Shown piece by piece: positions 23,866-36,504 of a DNA stretch of 64,000 nucleotides. The stretch is taken from the NCBI RefSeq assembly GCF_017591425.1, contig NW_024467083.1, forward strand, positions 16,421,001 to 16,485,000, written 5' to 3'. Under the pieces are notes generated by a model that saw nothing but the letters and a program-made list of their open reading frames with translations, did not search any database and was not told where the DNA came from. This DNA comes from Ochotona curzoniae. Its lineage: Eukaryota; Chordata; Mammalia; Lagomorpha; Ochotonidae. The position numbers and the translations under genes were made by a program. Each line of letters starts with the position of its first letter. Position 1 is the first letter of the stretch.

Positions 23866-25561
23866 CTACATTGTAAAAGGCCTTTCCCATGCCAATTTAA
23901 AAAAATTCACATATACTATCCCTAGCTCTTGGAATACAAAGATTTTTTACAAAGATTTTTTTTACAACTGCCCAGGTATCCAAGAGAAAACCCAGAGAAA
24001 CAGAAACAGACTGAAAGATCAAGAGCAGCAGAGGTTACCCAGAATTCTCTGCCTTGAATACACACTTAACCTTATACTTGTACTAGGGATAAGTCTACAA
24101 TTTCAAGTACATTAAAAAATTGACAATGTCAAGCACAATGTCATGTACACCCCTTCAAGATTTTTAATGAAAGAATGTCAGACAATGGCAACTTATGAGT
24201 TAACTTTCTCCAGTTTGATATAGTGTTACAGCTAAACCCCCTGTGTATTCAAATGAGTTTGTCACAAGGCAGGAACGACTGAGTAATATTTTTATCCAAA
24301 CCAGGACACTGCTAAGAGTGAAAGGTCATTGTTCAGCACAGTACTAGTTCAAGATTCATGCACCAAAACCACCTTACAAGCAGATTTATGGTTATTTTAT
24401 TATATCACTGAAGAGTCTTGCTTTGAGGTCTTTTAAGAAATAGCTTTAACAATCATTTTTTTCCAAAAAATGTCACCATTCTATGACTGTGTTGCTGGAA
24501 TCTAATACAGTTTGCAACTTCACAGACCTATTTGTTCCCTCCTTTTGCATTTCTCCATTCTTGCCATCTGCCACCTCCATTCTGTTCAAATTGTTCTAGC
24601 AGCCATCTGTTGCTGCATGTAATGATAGTTCTCTGCAATTTTCCTTCTCAGTGGAGATCTACCTGCCCACCTGAAACTCTTATCCCTGCTGCAGAATCTT
24701 TACTATAGCAGGAGTACCTTATCTGCCATTTGAATGCCTTTGAAAAAGGTTGAAAACTGCTGGAATATGGTATGGAAGGGTAACATTGAATCTAACAAAT
24801 GCCCAAACCTCAATGTTTTACATACCACTATCCAAGTTATTTTCATCCACCTAGTAACCCAACAATGGTGTTTCCAGTTAGTAAGTAACCTTCACCATCA
24901 TGCCAATTCAGAGGTCAGAGATGCAACCTTTCCATCTCTTCATCATTATCAAAGACCTCATGGGCCTCTGACTGTGGCTCATGAATGAGGAAGCACACAT
25001 ACATGGAGGGTGGCATATAGAAATTTCTAATGGAATAGGCCTACAAACGATACAGTACTGCCACACATAATGCACTGGCTGAAACTCACAGCAGCTGCCA
25101 CTGACTACAAGGGAGGCAAGATAATGCAGTGTAGCTTTGTAGCTCCTAAAATACTGGGTTTGGTGTACAGCAGTGTAATATCTGTGGACAAGAGCCCTTT
25201 AGGAAATTTCTAGATTTGTTAAATGTTTGTGTTTAATTTCCCAAATGCAGATGAGATTATTAGAACTGTCACAACTGATGAATTCTAAACATGCCTGAAA
25301 CCTTTATTATTAGTAGGGTGAGCTGTTATAGTTCTAATAGTACAAGGGAATAAGAAACCTAACAATACAAATAACTAAGCAACTAAAAAAACAAACTCAA
25401 AATAAAGATACCACATGTCTGGTCCACAGATTTGCCTTACTTAACAGGAATATTTACTTAGCACAGAAAAGATACAGGTTAGAAGAAAGGAGAAAACACT
25501 GAGCTAGAAACTGTACACTCTACAGCTGTCCAACAAAAAGTAAATCTTGAGCCCTGAAGAG

Positions 25562-25860
25562 GGTTTTAAAGATTTACTGATTTGAAAGGTGGTGTGATGC
25601 TTCAAGATTGAAGAGTGGTGGAGAGATCCATCCTGCAGACACCACTTCACTCCCCAAATGGCTGCAATTTCCAGGACAGAGCAGGCAGAAACCAGGAGCC
25701 ACGAACTCTGAGTCTCCCACCTCAGTGTCAGGGACACTTGTACTTAATCCATCTTCCACTGCCTTGGTAGCAAGGAGGATCAAAACAGGGCAGCCAGGAC
25801 TTGAACCAACACCACAAAGAGGAGCTTTGCCTACTATGCCTCCATGCTGTCCCACACTTG
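25562..25860 (-). mobile_element. C-SINE, older subfamily
   Basis: aaagatttactgatttgaaaggtgg, ccacttcactccccaaatggctgc, aaaccaggagccacgaactctgagtctcccac, ggtagcaaggaggatcaaaacagg and gctttgcctactatgcctccatgctgtccc, the last being the reversed head. Confidence 0.9.
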
Positions 25861-26387
25861 CAGGATTCCCTGTCACAGCCAATGCTTTGCTGTCATGAGA
25901 CTACCTGCAAGTCTTACCTGCAAGAACCACACAGGCTTCTGCGAAGTGGCAGAAGCAGAGCCTGTATATTGTGAAACACCAGACCACATCCACAGACAGG
26001 CCCAGCAAAGCAACTGATGACACCAGATAAAGGAACAAAATGAGAGATGCCATCACTTAGTAACCAACAGGGCTATGCCAGAACAGACCGGAGATGTGAA
26101 CTCCAAGAAACAGGGTGAGCAATTGAAGCAACCTCAACATCTGATGAGAATGATAGAAATAGGACTGGTTACAATTACTCCAGTGTATGTGTCCCAACAA
26201 TGCTACGTCCCTGGAGAGCTGTAGTCATTTACAACACTCTAAATTGCTTCAGATATTGCGTGTACTGTATTACATTAGTTCACGAAGCTTTACGAACAAA
26301 TTATCTTAATAAAACTGAAATTGGCAGAAAAGTTTTATGAGTAAGTAACTGGAAGGTCTATCCACTCTATTCACAAGACCCTTAGAA

Positions 26388-26706
26388 CTTTTTGATATTT
26401 ACTTATTTACCTCTCTGCAACTCTACCTTCTAAAGAGAATAGGAGACAGACAAAAAGAAAGCATCTTATGATTCACTCCCCAAATGAATGCACCAGCCAA
26501 GAGCTGAGCCAAGTTTAAGCCAGGAGCCAAACTCTATCCACAATTCTCACAAGGGTGTCAGGGGCTCAAGCCCTTGGGCCACCTTCCGTTATTTTCTCAG
26601 GCACACTAATCAGGGAGCTAGACTGGAAGTTCAGAGCCAGGCCTCAAACTATCACTCATGAGCTGCTGGTGTTACATGTGGTGACCTAAGCCTCTGTGAT
26701 GTTAAA
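26388..26706 (-). mobile_element. C-SINE, older subfamily
   Basis: tttgatatttacttatttacctc, gattcactccccaaatgaatgcaccagcc, agccaggagccaaactctatcc, caagcccttgggccacc, cactaatcagggagctagactgg. The head end is poor. Confidence 0.88.
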
Positions 26707-28504
26707 AACCACCTCAATACATGGAACTTTAAGTTGGCCTAGGACCGTCATCCTTATAACCAACACTATTATAATAGCCAATCTAAACTGTTTATCAATC
26801 TTACAACAGTCTTTGTTCTCAAATTTTATCCTCTTGTTAAGTAGCTGGTATCTCTAACACTGGCTGAAATCCACTCACCATCATGAAACTTCAAGTGTTA
26901 AGGTAGATGCATAAGTTATATTTTTCAAAGATCCCACCTACTCTGAAGCATCCTAAATGCTTGAAATCATTCAAAGGAAGGAGTATCAATTCCTCCCCAT
27001 ATTATAATGATCAGCTAATAATCTTAGTTATCTTCATGAAAAATGCATTAATGACAGAGCTGATTATACTAAACTAAATCTAAGTAGAGAATAGTCCTTT
27101 TCAAACTCCCCATATACAAGAGAAACAATAACCAAGTAACTATAACCAAATTTTACCCTTCCTTATACTCATGAAGTTTAGCCCCAAATGTAACAAAGCA
27201 TTCTATGTCCTCTTAATAGACCTTCTCAAAAATGAACAGTTCCATGGAACAGAAAATTAGGTTTTTTGTGCACATAATTTTAAGTATTTATAGAAGATTC
27301 CAAAGATCTGTAATGCAGTGCTCATTGATTTTCATGGTTTCTTCTAGCATCAGCCTCTGATTTAAAAATTGAATTTAAAAATTGAAACATGCTATTGAAG
27401 AAGGATGCCAATAAGGATATTCACTGACCATGGGGACAGGGGTTAAGGGGAAAAGAAAAAATGTCTAGTTTTGCCACACAAATCACTATTCTTGACATAA
27501 TTAAAATTAAGCCCAGTTTAGTTGCATTAAATAACTAATTACAATCATTTACCAATGTAAAAATTCAAGTTCACAAAGCCAGGTAGGCGTACAAATCGTA
27601 TTAACTTGCAAGCACAACCAAGTTCAATTCGGGATCATTTGCATCTCCAAATACTGAACTGATGACCAGCCAAGAGTTAATTTAACAAGCAATCAGCCAG
27701 AGACAGAGCTTGCAATCTATTACACAAACCCAGGTTCCATGACTCATTTTAAGATTCTTTTCTACTATGTACTGTACTGTCTCTAAGTTCCTCTTTATGT
27801 TAAAAGAAAATTTGACATCCTACAACACTAACTTGATAATACTTTATAAAAAAGTCACTTTGAAACCACAAACTCTCATATACACTAACAGCTCTTGCTT
27901 TAAAATGATTATTTTGTCCTCTTAATGAGCCAAAGAATTCAATGGTAAGGAACTGCTATTTTTGTGGAATATTAGCAATTCCATATGGTTCAGCCTATGT
28001 ATCAACTCTGAAGAGTGAATCAATAATTTCATTATTACTAGTCAATCAGTACAAAATGGATTGTACCATGTTTATTTTTACCTTCACTTCTCTAACTGAA
28101 TTCCTCCAAGATTTTATATTTAATATCAAATTATCACAATCCACACAATGCAAACTATATGGAAATTTTCCATTTAAAGAAAGAGGAACAATACACAACC
28201 AAAAATACAACTGCCTTTGCCCATTTTTTAAACACACATTGAATCAACTAACATTTTCTATCACATGTTCATGTTAGACATTACTCTGAAGACTTGATAT
28301 ATGTTAAGAATTTTAAACTTTCCAGAAACTAAAGCAGATTAAGAGACTTGAAAACAAATTGAGCATTGCTTCCCTAATTTTTATTAATTTATTTAAATCA
28401 GATTCTGATCACCTTACCATCTTCATTCCTATGACCCCTTATCAAAATTTAAGTTAATGAACTTTCAGAAATGTAAACAAGGGCACCAAAGGCAAGCAAA
28501 CTAC
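26707..28504. other. Unassigned AT-rich intron sequence
   Basis: No gene or repeat recognised. The open frame 27942-28277 (+) of 111 codons faces one of 63 codons on the other strand and has a composition typical of chance AT-rich frames. Confidence 0.55.
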
Positions 28505-28517
28505 AAAAGTACACAGT

Positions 28518-28839
28518 GCCGGGCCCAGTGGTGTGGCCTAGTGGCTAAAGTCCTCGTTTTGAACCCGCCAGGATCCCATATGGGTGCCTGTTCTAATCCC
28601 AGTAGCTCCACTTCCCATCCAGCTCCCTGCTTGTGGCCCGGGAAAGCAGTGCAGGACAGCCCAAAGCCTTGGGACCCTGCACCCATGGGGGATACCAGGA
28701 AGTTCCTGGATCCTGGTTTTGGATCGGCATAGCATCAGCTGTTGAGCTCACTTGGGGAGTGAATCATTGGACGGAAGATCTTCCTCTGTCTCTCCTCTCT
28801 GTATATCTGACTTTCCGATAAATAAATCTTTTTAAAAAA
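28518..28839 (+). mobile_element. C-SINE, young pika-type copy with 13-base target duplication
   Basis: Very close to the copy at 13387, sharing gtggcctagtggctaaagtcctc, ggatcggcatagcatcag and gtgaatcattggacggaag. aaaagtacacagt lies at 28505-28517 and 28840-28852. Ends in aataaatctttttaaaaaaa. Confidence 0.97.
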
Positions 28840-28852
28840 AAAAGTACACAGT

Positions 28853-31845
28853 TCCTTGGTGTTACTTTTATTCTTTTTATATTAAATATATATCACCAAC
28901 TAAATGAGTATTGAAGTGTAATATTCTATTAGATATATCCTAATGCTATTGAAATGCAAACTGACTTTCTTGAAACTTAAGACTATACTATATATTTCCG
29001 ATAGTAATGAATGAAGTTTAAAAGCAATGCAAGACACTAAATGTGGAAAAAAATCCATTTCAGCACTTCAATTTCAACTTGTGTTTCAGCATACGTGGGT
29101 ATTGCCTTTTTCTCCTGGCAAATCAGAGATTTAAATTTTTTCTGCAACAAAATTAATTTATCTCATAAGATATTCAGAGTAAATGTAAAACACAAGAATA
29201 TTACTGGCCTGCTCTGCCTGCTGCTTTTCTTAGAAAAGGATGTAACATCTCTACCAAGACTTTGCTGGGCCTCCTAAAGAGGAATGGAGACCTACCTCCA
29301 GGCCCCTGTTACACTAGCGGAGGCCAAAGAAGGTGGAAGGAAGCTGGATGAATTGCATAGGGATTTTTCATAGGAAAAAAAGAGGTGGTGGGGAGGGAAC
29401 AGACAATGACTGTATTGTTAAATGCACAAATAAGGGCAGACATAAATAAAGGCAGAACTTACTTATCAAACAGTACATAAACATGGACTAAGAATACTCC
29501 CTGAACAAACTAGCTACCCTGCCTCTGTAATGAAGAAAATATTATACAATATTTTATATGTTGTAACAATTTTACTTCTTAGAAGACAGAAAGGGAGTGA
29601 CGGAGGAAATAAGAATCTCTTACACAATATTGTATCTCCTATATCTTCTATCTTCTGTAACTATTAAAGATAAATAACATAAAGTTTAAAGTGGACATAC
29701 AAATAACTCTTTACTAGTATATTCTGTATGTCTTAAGTTTTCCTATCAGGCTTTCCTACAGTACTTTAAGTTATTAAGTTTATTCATATTTAATTATCCA
29801 GATTACCTAAGGCACAGAGGTTTTCAGACCCTTCCTGTAAGCTCATTTTCAGATGAACTTGGCTTTCTTCCCCTTCATTTCACAACAGCTCAGATAAATG
29901 TAATTCTCAGATGAACAGATAATGGCCATTCCTTTTAATGGCTTCCATTTTGTTATAAATTTTGAATTTCTTTATTTAAATTTCCTGCTTTGTTACACTG
30001 AGACATCTTATTCTTACAAGTGAGCAGGCTATTAAGAGATAACTGAGGAGACTTTCCTTTACTTAGAAAAGCAAACTAACCATCTCCATGTATTTGAAGG
30101 ATTGTCCTATAAAAGATTTAATTCTATACTACATCAACTATAAAAAAATTAGACATGACTCATTATTGGAACTTTTCTAAATAACTCATTATTCCACAAC
30201 TAAATCCATAATCCAAGCAGCTGCTTAGAAGATTTCCTATCACCACTGGAAATCACATGAGACATCACAAAAGGGGTTCCAACTGACAATCTAGGGTAGT
30301 GTATATACATCTTCAATTATATACCTAAATACATGTGCATTTATAAAAATCTTGCGGCAATTTACTGACAAATCCACATTACAATCAAGATGAAAACTCT
30401 TCAATTTTTTGGAGAGCCAAAGAATCAGGTCTTGCTTTTATCATTATGTTTATAACAGTTTTTGCCTAAATACCATGAAATTTAAAATGATATGTCCATA
30501 AAAATTGTATATTAAACACAACTCATTTTTGTTGCTTCTTTAAAAACCCAGATCCATTAGAAAAATATCAAAGATTATATTGATGAATCACTGTTAAACT
30601 TTGTAGATAAGATGGAATTCTAAACTGAAGTTAGCCCTTTACACATATTATTCTAACCAGTCCACATCCAATGCTATCAATCACTATCAAAATTTGACTT
30701 AAAGTGACTAATAAGAATGAGGTCATATAAAACACAAGTAATCAGAAGTGCCTTCTTGGCGACTTACTTGCATGTGGGCAAGATTTAGCACATCCGCAAG
30801 GTACCTCTCAGGCAGCAAACATGTTACATACTCCACAAAACAGCACAGGATGTGAACAGGAAGGTAAAGCCTTGTAGGGCACCTTGTGGGAAGTTAATTT
30901 GGTTCATACATACTTCCAGAAGGAATATTCTAGAAGATTTAACTGTCATTATTTCAACACCAATTCCTGTAGGCTCTGTACACTGACCTATTGCACATCA
31001 GTGGTGCTCAGGGATTTGGTTAAGACTTTTCACATCCAAAAGACATACTAACACCATCACAAAAACAAAGAGCCCATGAACAACTCTTCTTTACTGGAGC
31101 ACTCCTATAAATCAATTCTTCATGGGGAAAACAAATGACCTAGAACTCGGCTGTATCCAGAGGGAAGACCATGTGGCCGGATTCCACATAGCAGTATCGA
31201 GTGCCAAACACTGTTTCCTGTAGTTGTTTGGAACTTACACCACTCCTGGAGCATGCTTCCTCTGTCTAATTCTATGCAAGTGAGAACATTCATCTGGCTC
31301 TATCCCTACACCAGACCTCATGGAGCATGGGAAGCAAACTCCAGCACCCCTTTATTCTTACAGATAAGCCATCAGGAAAAAGGTGAAATATGGAAAAAGC
31401 CATTGTCCCTATCTAAAGAATCCTGTAAATAATAAACACACAGGCCTGGCAGAGAACAGAAGGAAGTCCAAAAGTGCTTCATCACTGCTGCTGTGTAGAC
31501 ATGTAAATTGGACATTGAAAATCACACTCTGGAATTAACCAATCACTCTGGAATCAACCAATTCTCTTGGTGGAGCTGTCCTCCATCATGTTCATAAAAC
31601 TTACTGAAAGACAATTAGACCCAATGAACTTCATGTGGAATGCAGATAAAGTACATCTCAACTTTAAACCACTGTGACAGGGTTAAAGATCTCTCAACTC
31701 AGGTAAAATGGGATAATGGCCATGAGCTCAGGCAGATTTAATATGCGTAGTAATAAACATACATTTCCCACAGCCTCAGAAAGATTCTTGAAACCTTCCT
31801 TCTATACAGAAAGGTAAATACTTCCACTTATTAAAATTTCTAGAG
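28853..31845. other. Longest stretch without a recognised repeat
   Basis: About 3 kb with no C-SINE, L1 or tandem repeat that I can see, in a window where SINEs average one per 1.7 kb. AT-rich, with no long frame. Could hold unique regulatory DNA or repeats too old to recognise. Confidence 0.5.
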
Positions 31846-31990
31846 GCTGGCATTGTGACACAATGAGCTAGGCTGCTGCCTGCAACACTAGCAACTCATA
31901 TCAGAGTGCCTGTGCAAGTCACTCACTCCACTTCCTTTTCCGCTCCCTGAAATACGCCTGGGAAGATGGTATAGACCCTCGTCTATAGAG
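31846..31990 (+). mobile_element. 5' half of a C-SINE
   Basis: gaggctggcattgtgacacaatgagctaggctgctgcctgcaacactagcaactcatatcagag, cactccacttccttttccgctccctgaaatacgcctgggaag. After 31990 the match stops; the 3' half is missing. Confidence 0.82.
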
Positions 31991-33540
31991 TGCTTTCTCA
32001 TTTTTGCTTAGAGGTGGGGCGGTAAAGCTGCTAATAACATGACTTTTGAAAACAGAAGAGATGATTATGTTTCACTGAATTTACAACGCTTTTTTCTCCA
32101 GCTGTCTGAGGCTAAGACTCTTCATCCTTAAAATGGGGATAACAAAACACAAAGAAAATAATGACTATAGTACAAAGTAAGTGTCTGAAAATTAATAGCC
32201 AGTATCACTGTTCCTACTGTTCTATCCAGATTCACTGTTAAGTATAAAACTCATGTGCTCTTTAACCATCCTTGGGACAGCAGACCCCTTTACCTAAATC
32301 TCCCCACTTTCAGGAATTTTATGCATGTCAATCACTGCACTTTGAAAACTATGATCTTTTATTTAATTACTTATATCCTGTGTAGTACAAGGAAATAAAG
32401 AAATTTGGGGGTTAAAATATATTTAAATAGCTTTTACTGAAACAATCTTAAAGGCAAAATAAAACTCAGATGGATCATCATGGAGACGGTACAATATACA
32501 GCTTTGAAGTACAACATTTACAAAGGTAAAAACCATAAATTATATGTACACGTTTATAACATTAAGTCTAGTGATTTACTAGAGTCACTATGTCTACAGA
32601 TACCTAAGCGAAGGGTCTTCTATAATCTACAGAAAATTCACACTGAAACTATGGTAGGGATTTGGAAGCAATTTTGTACCCAAATAAACCTATTCCATTT
32701 TTCCCATGACCTTACTGAAGTACTACTGTTTTTATACGTTAGCATTAAATACAAACCTATCTTGGTATGAATTTTTATCCACATGTATATCAGGAGTCTA
32801 AGAAAGAAAACCAAAAGTTAAAAAAAAAAAAAAGACCACACACAAAAAAACTACGCATATTAACTGCCTGGTTGGTGGAGGAACCAATGAAACCACAAAG
32901 AGAAGTTCGACTTCAGTTCCCAAGCCAGATTTCTGGCAACAGTCTTCATAGTAGTTACACCCGGCGGGGGGGAGGGGAGGAAGGATGAACATTCAAAATA
33001 ATGACATCCCTTATCAGGTAAGCGTATTTGCAGTTGAGTCTTCATACTTCTGAAAAGTTTATAATCCTAAGGGACTGTCAATATTACTGAAAAGAGAGCC
33101 GACTTTGATTAAAAGGAAAAATCTGGCTGAGTGTTTTCAGAAAGGATTGTACAGCTAAAATTCACTCAAGCAAAACATTACTTTTTAAGACAGCTAGAAA
33201 ACATATTACATTTACCAGTCAATTATATTTTAGAATCAGAAGAGATTTCACAGTTGAAGACACTGGGAGCAAGTTAAAGGGCCATCTATACTGGAATTGG
33301 CACAGCTAGGATTTATTTGCAATACATTTACTATATAGTGATAGTAGGCTTCTCCTCTTAGGTCTTTAGTAGGTCAGAGGGGCCTATCTTACCATGTTGA
33401 CTAGAACGGCTAGCTGTATTCCCTCATCATTTTGCTCCATTTCTTTGGTGGAGCAGGCTATAATTATGTGACACACTGCATGTGTTATGTTTCCTCAACT
33501 TGTAGGTGTATTGAGGGCAAGGTGTCTTGACCACACTCTT
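31991..33540. other. Unassigned intron sequence with an A run and a G run
   Basis: An A run of about 14 at 32819-32833 and a G-rich patch (ggcggggggg then aggggagg) at 32963-32980. No retroposon body joins either. Confidence 0.55.
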
Positions 33541-33576
33541 CATTTTACTGAGGCATATTTTACTGGTAGTCCTCCC

Positions 33577-34000
33577 TTGATTCAGGATGAGAAATGCATG
33601 CTGCAAGGTGTCCAGTGTATTCAGGCTGTGTACACTGACTTAATTTTCTGATGTTTCAGTTAGATTGACTAATGGCATCGTACTGCTGATCCCAGCATGC
33701 CTTCTTGTATGAAGACACCTGATGCCTGAGACAGTACTGAACTTTACCTGTCCTATGGGGTTTATGTATATACACATGTTTTCCATGTTAACTGAACACT
33801 AAGTATTGTGGTGAAGGCACACAGAGCATTTTCGGAATCAAACGGCAAGCTACAGCAGTACCTCCTTACCCACAGATAGTACAGTCTAACACACCCAACA
33901 GAACCTGATACTGCAGATGGTACCGAACCCTGTATCACTACTGAAGCTAGGTAACCATACCTTATTTTCAGGAAATGACTTACTGTTGCTTATATCAGGA
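33577..34000 (-). mobile_element. Tigger-type 3' end fragments in inverse orientation
   Basis: Read on the minus strand, 33577-33815 is a second copy of the Tigger 3' end also found at 34595-34852. A further piece at about 33930-33960 (actgcagatggtaccgaaccctg) again matches the subterminal cgaaccct motif of the same family. At least three terminal segments therefore lie within 1.3 kb, implying nested insertion or an aberrant transposition product. Confidence 0.65.
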
Positions 34001-34129
34001 TATCGCAGGCTCAGTGCTTCACGAAATACCACACAGTTGTCAATCAGAACACATTTACTGCTTAACCCTTCAGCTCACAAATTTAACATCTTTTCCATCT
34101 GAAGTCTACACTTGGAATAATTACAGTAG

Positions 34130-34852
34130 TTCGGTTCATTTGTACTTTCCATAATTTCAGTTATCCAAAATGTCAAATGGCCGAGTCTAGAAATAAACAA
34201 TTGCTGAGTTCTAAATCGTGTGCCATCCTAATTCTCTCCCTTGTGTCTCTAGCACATCCATACCATTTACTTTACCTGCTCATTAGTCCCCTGGAAGCCA
34301 ACTCAACTAGTAGGCTGTCCATGTATGAAGCCTAGAGCACTAATTGGATTTTAAAGGGCCCAAAGCCCAAGAGTAGTGATGCTGACAATCTGAATATTGC
34401 CACAGAGAAGTCAGGAAGTATATCCCTACCATGAAAAGGTGAAAGTTTGACTAAATTTTAAAAATCATATTCTGGTTACCAAAAAAAAAAAATCAGTTGC
34501 AAAATGAATCTTCTATACATGAAATTGTGATGGAAAAAACTGACACCGTTTTTTCTTTCATATTGTAAAAGTTGCTCATATTATAAAAGTTTCAGCCACA
34601 ATCTTAGTGCTCAGTTAAGATGGAAAATATATGTACATAAATCTAAATACCGCATAAAACAGATAAAGTTCAGTACCATCTCAGGCATCGGGTGTCCTCA
34701 TACAAGAAGGCATGCTGGAATAAGCACTACAATGCCATGATAAATCAATCTGGTAACTAAAGCATCAAAGTAAGTCAGATAGTGTACACAGCCCGAATAC
34801 ACTGGACACCTTGCAGCATGCATTTCTTACCCTGAGTCAAGGGAGGACTCCC
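34130..34852 (+). mobile_element. Tigger/MER2-type (pogo family) DNA transposon remnant
   Basis: From ttcggttcatttgtac the sequence follows a Tigger consensus as I remember it: agaaataaacaatt near 34190, then the start of the transposase gene at ggcccaaagcccaagagtag (34358-34377), with gaaaaggtgaaagtt near 34433 and gctcagttaagatggaaaa near 34610, then the 3' end with aagttcagtacc and caggcatc, finishing at aagggaggactcc. The transposase here would be the N-terminal CENP-B-like DNA-binding part only; the DDE catalytic part is missing. Long dead. Confidence 0.75.
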
Positions 34853-35654
34853 AAGGAAACAGTTGAACACACCTCAGTAAAATGCTGATTATCTGCCTGG
34901 GTCTACAGCTGCAGTGCATGGTGCACGTAAGTAGCAGAATGTTGCTGTTGCTGGAGGACTATACTGCTTTAAAGCAGAGAGGAAAGGTACAGTGGAGAGG
35001 GAAGGGGAAGGAGGGAATCCCTATACCTACAAAACTGCCATCGAAAACTACATACATTGAAAGCTAATTTAAAAATACAAAAGGATTTGTGTCCCTGGCT
35101 GGATACAGGAGCATTACACAAGATTTCGACATGCTACTCTAATTCAATTTCAAACTTTGGGTTGTTTATAGAATTTTCTATGTAGTATTTCTGGGTCACA
35201 GTTGACTACAGGTAATTAATGCCACAGACAGTAAAAACAGATAGACTGCTGTACTCTGAAGTTACCACTGAGTTCTTGCCCCTCTCCTCCATGTGGCACT
35301 ATCTGCTTTACCTCCCTAGGATGTAATCCACAGTCCTCATTACAGTGTTATGAAGGAGGGATCAGAGTCATTTTATAGACTGAAGTGGAGATTCTGAGAG
35401 TCTGGGTCAGTTTCCCCACACACAGGCAGCTGTCAATAGGACTAGGTAAAAACCTATCTTTAAACAACGTATCCAAATGAGCTAAGAAAATCAATTTAAC
35501 ACATCAAGGTCAAGTTCCTGTGAAGCAGAACAAGACAACTAAGATACTGATTGGAACTGAGAACTGAGCAGAGACAAATGAGCAAAGCCAGGACTAGGAA
35601 GATTCACTACACCCAAGAACCACGCAAGCCTACAGTCCTGGATAAAGGGCACAT

Positions 35655-35960
35655 TCCAGAGTAGGGTTGTAATGCAGGTGTTAAAATCGCCATTTAGGAC
35701 ACCTGCATCCCACATGAGTACCTGGTTGGAGTTCTACCTCCAGTTCTAGTCCAGCTTTTTGGCAACAATCCCTTGGGTAGTATCAGATAACTCAGGTACT
35801 TGGGTTCCTACCACCCATAAACAAGAGTCAGAGGCATTCAAGGTTCCTAGCTTCAGCCTAACCCAGTCTTGCCTCGATACTGTAGGTTTTTGGTTATTTG
35901 ACAAGTATACGATCTCTTGCTCACTCTTGCTCTTACAAATAAATGAAAACAAAAGTAAGA
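35655..35960 (+). mobile_element. C-SINE, older subfamily
   Basis: cacctgcatcccacatgagtacctggttgg, ccagttctagtccagctttttggc, gataactcaggtacttgggttcctaccaccc, caaggttcctagcttcagcctaacccag; ends tctcttgctcactcttgctcttacaaataaa. Confidence 0.82.
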
Positions 35961-36004
35961 ACATAGATTCTCGAGTTTGAAGCAGTGTGCTAGTCATGTT
36001 GAAG

Positions 36005-36460
36005 TGAGCCTGTAGGGTAAGGAGCTATTGTAATAGTGAGAGGAAGGAAGAGACATTCAAAGCACAGGAAGCATTGTGAATACATACTAATCTAGTGATT
36101 CATGACAACTCTGATCATTTTGTGGACTGAGGCAAAGAAGCTCATGAGCGCAGGAAAGCAAGAAACCAAGTTAGTAAAGCCCATGGGGGTGTTGACAAAA
36201 ACCTTGTATGGCTAGTGAAAGTATGTGGAGGGCATGAAGTATCAGGATCCACTGCACTGTCAAGTTTAAAACCCATAAGTAAAGGAATTAGATTTGCACT
36301 TTTGAAAGAATAGTCGATTAGTTTGGAGTCATTCAAGATAGAAGGCAAAATGACACTTAGAAAATCATTTCAATAACCTGTGGAAAGTGGGCCCTCACTA
36401 AGACAGATAGGAAAGGACACAGAAAAAGCAATTCTAACTGTTCACTTACTGGCAGCATGA
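36005..36460 (+). mobile_element. Possible L2 fragment
   Basis: Purine-rich sequence with aggaaggaagagacattcaaagcacaggaagcat and ggtgttgacaaaaaccttgtatggc resembles the middle of the L2 3' region, where low-complexity aggaagag-type wording is normal. The fit is loose and no diagnostic end is present. Confidence 0.35.
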
Positions 36461-36504
36461 ATAGACAGCTTGGCTGAAATAGAATTGGAAGAGTAAAAAG
36501 TGGT

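Larger units (their letters stand above)
33541..34884. repeat. Fold-back structure: inverted arms of about 270-290 bases around a ~780-base centre
   Basis: The left arm (33541 to about 33815) and right arm (about 34595-34884) are reverse complements with high similarity. Shared blocks include gaaatgcatgctgcaaggtgtcc, agcatgccttcttgtatga, gatgcctgaga and cattttactgagg. The outer parts carry tagtcctccctt on the left and aagggaggact on the right, resembling Tigger terminal inverted repeats. The arm match continues some 30 bases beyond those termini. The arms are the 3' end of a Tigger element in opposite orientations. Confidence 0.88.

Noticed and set aside
28457..28821. Recurring peptides such as GHKQGAGWE and LWPGKA across several frames, hinting at a protein family
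   Set aside because: They are translations of the C-SINE body in different frames and orientations, so their repetition reflects the SINE, not genes.
32963..32984. G-quadruplex in a G-rich patch
   Set aside because: Only two long G runs plus GG pairs; not enough triplets for a stable four-stack structure.
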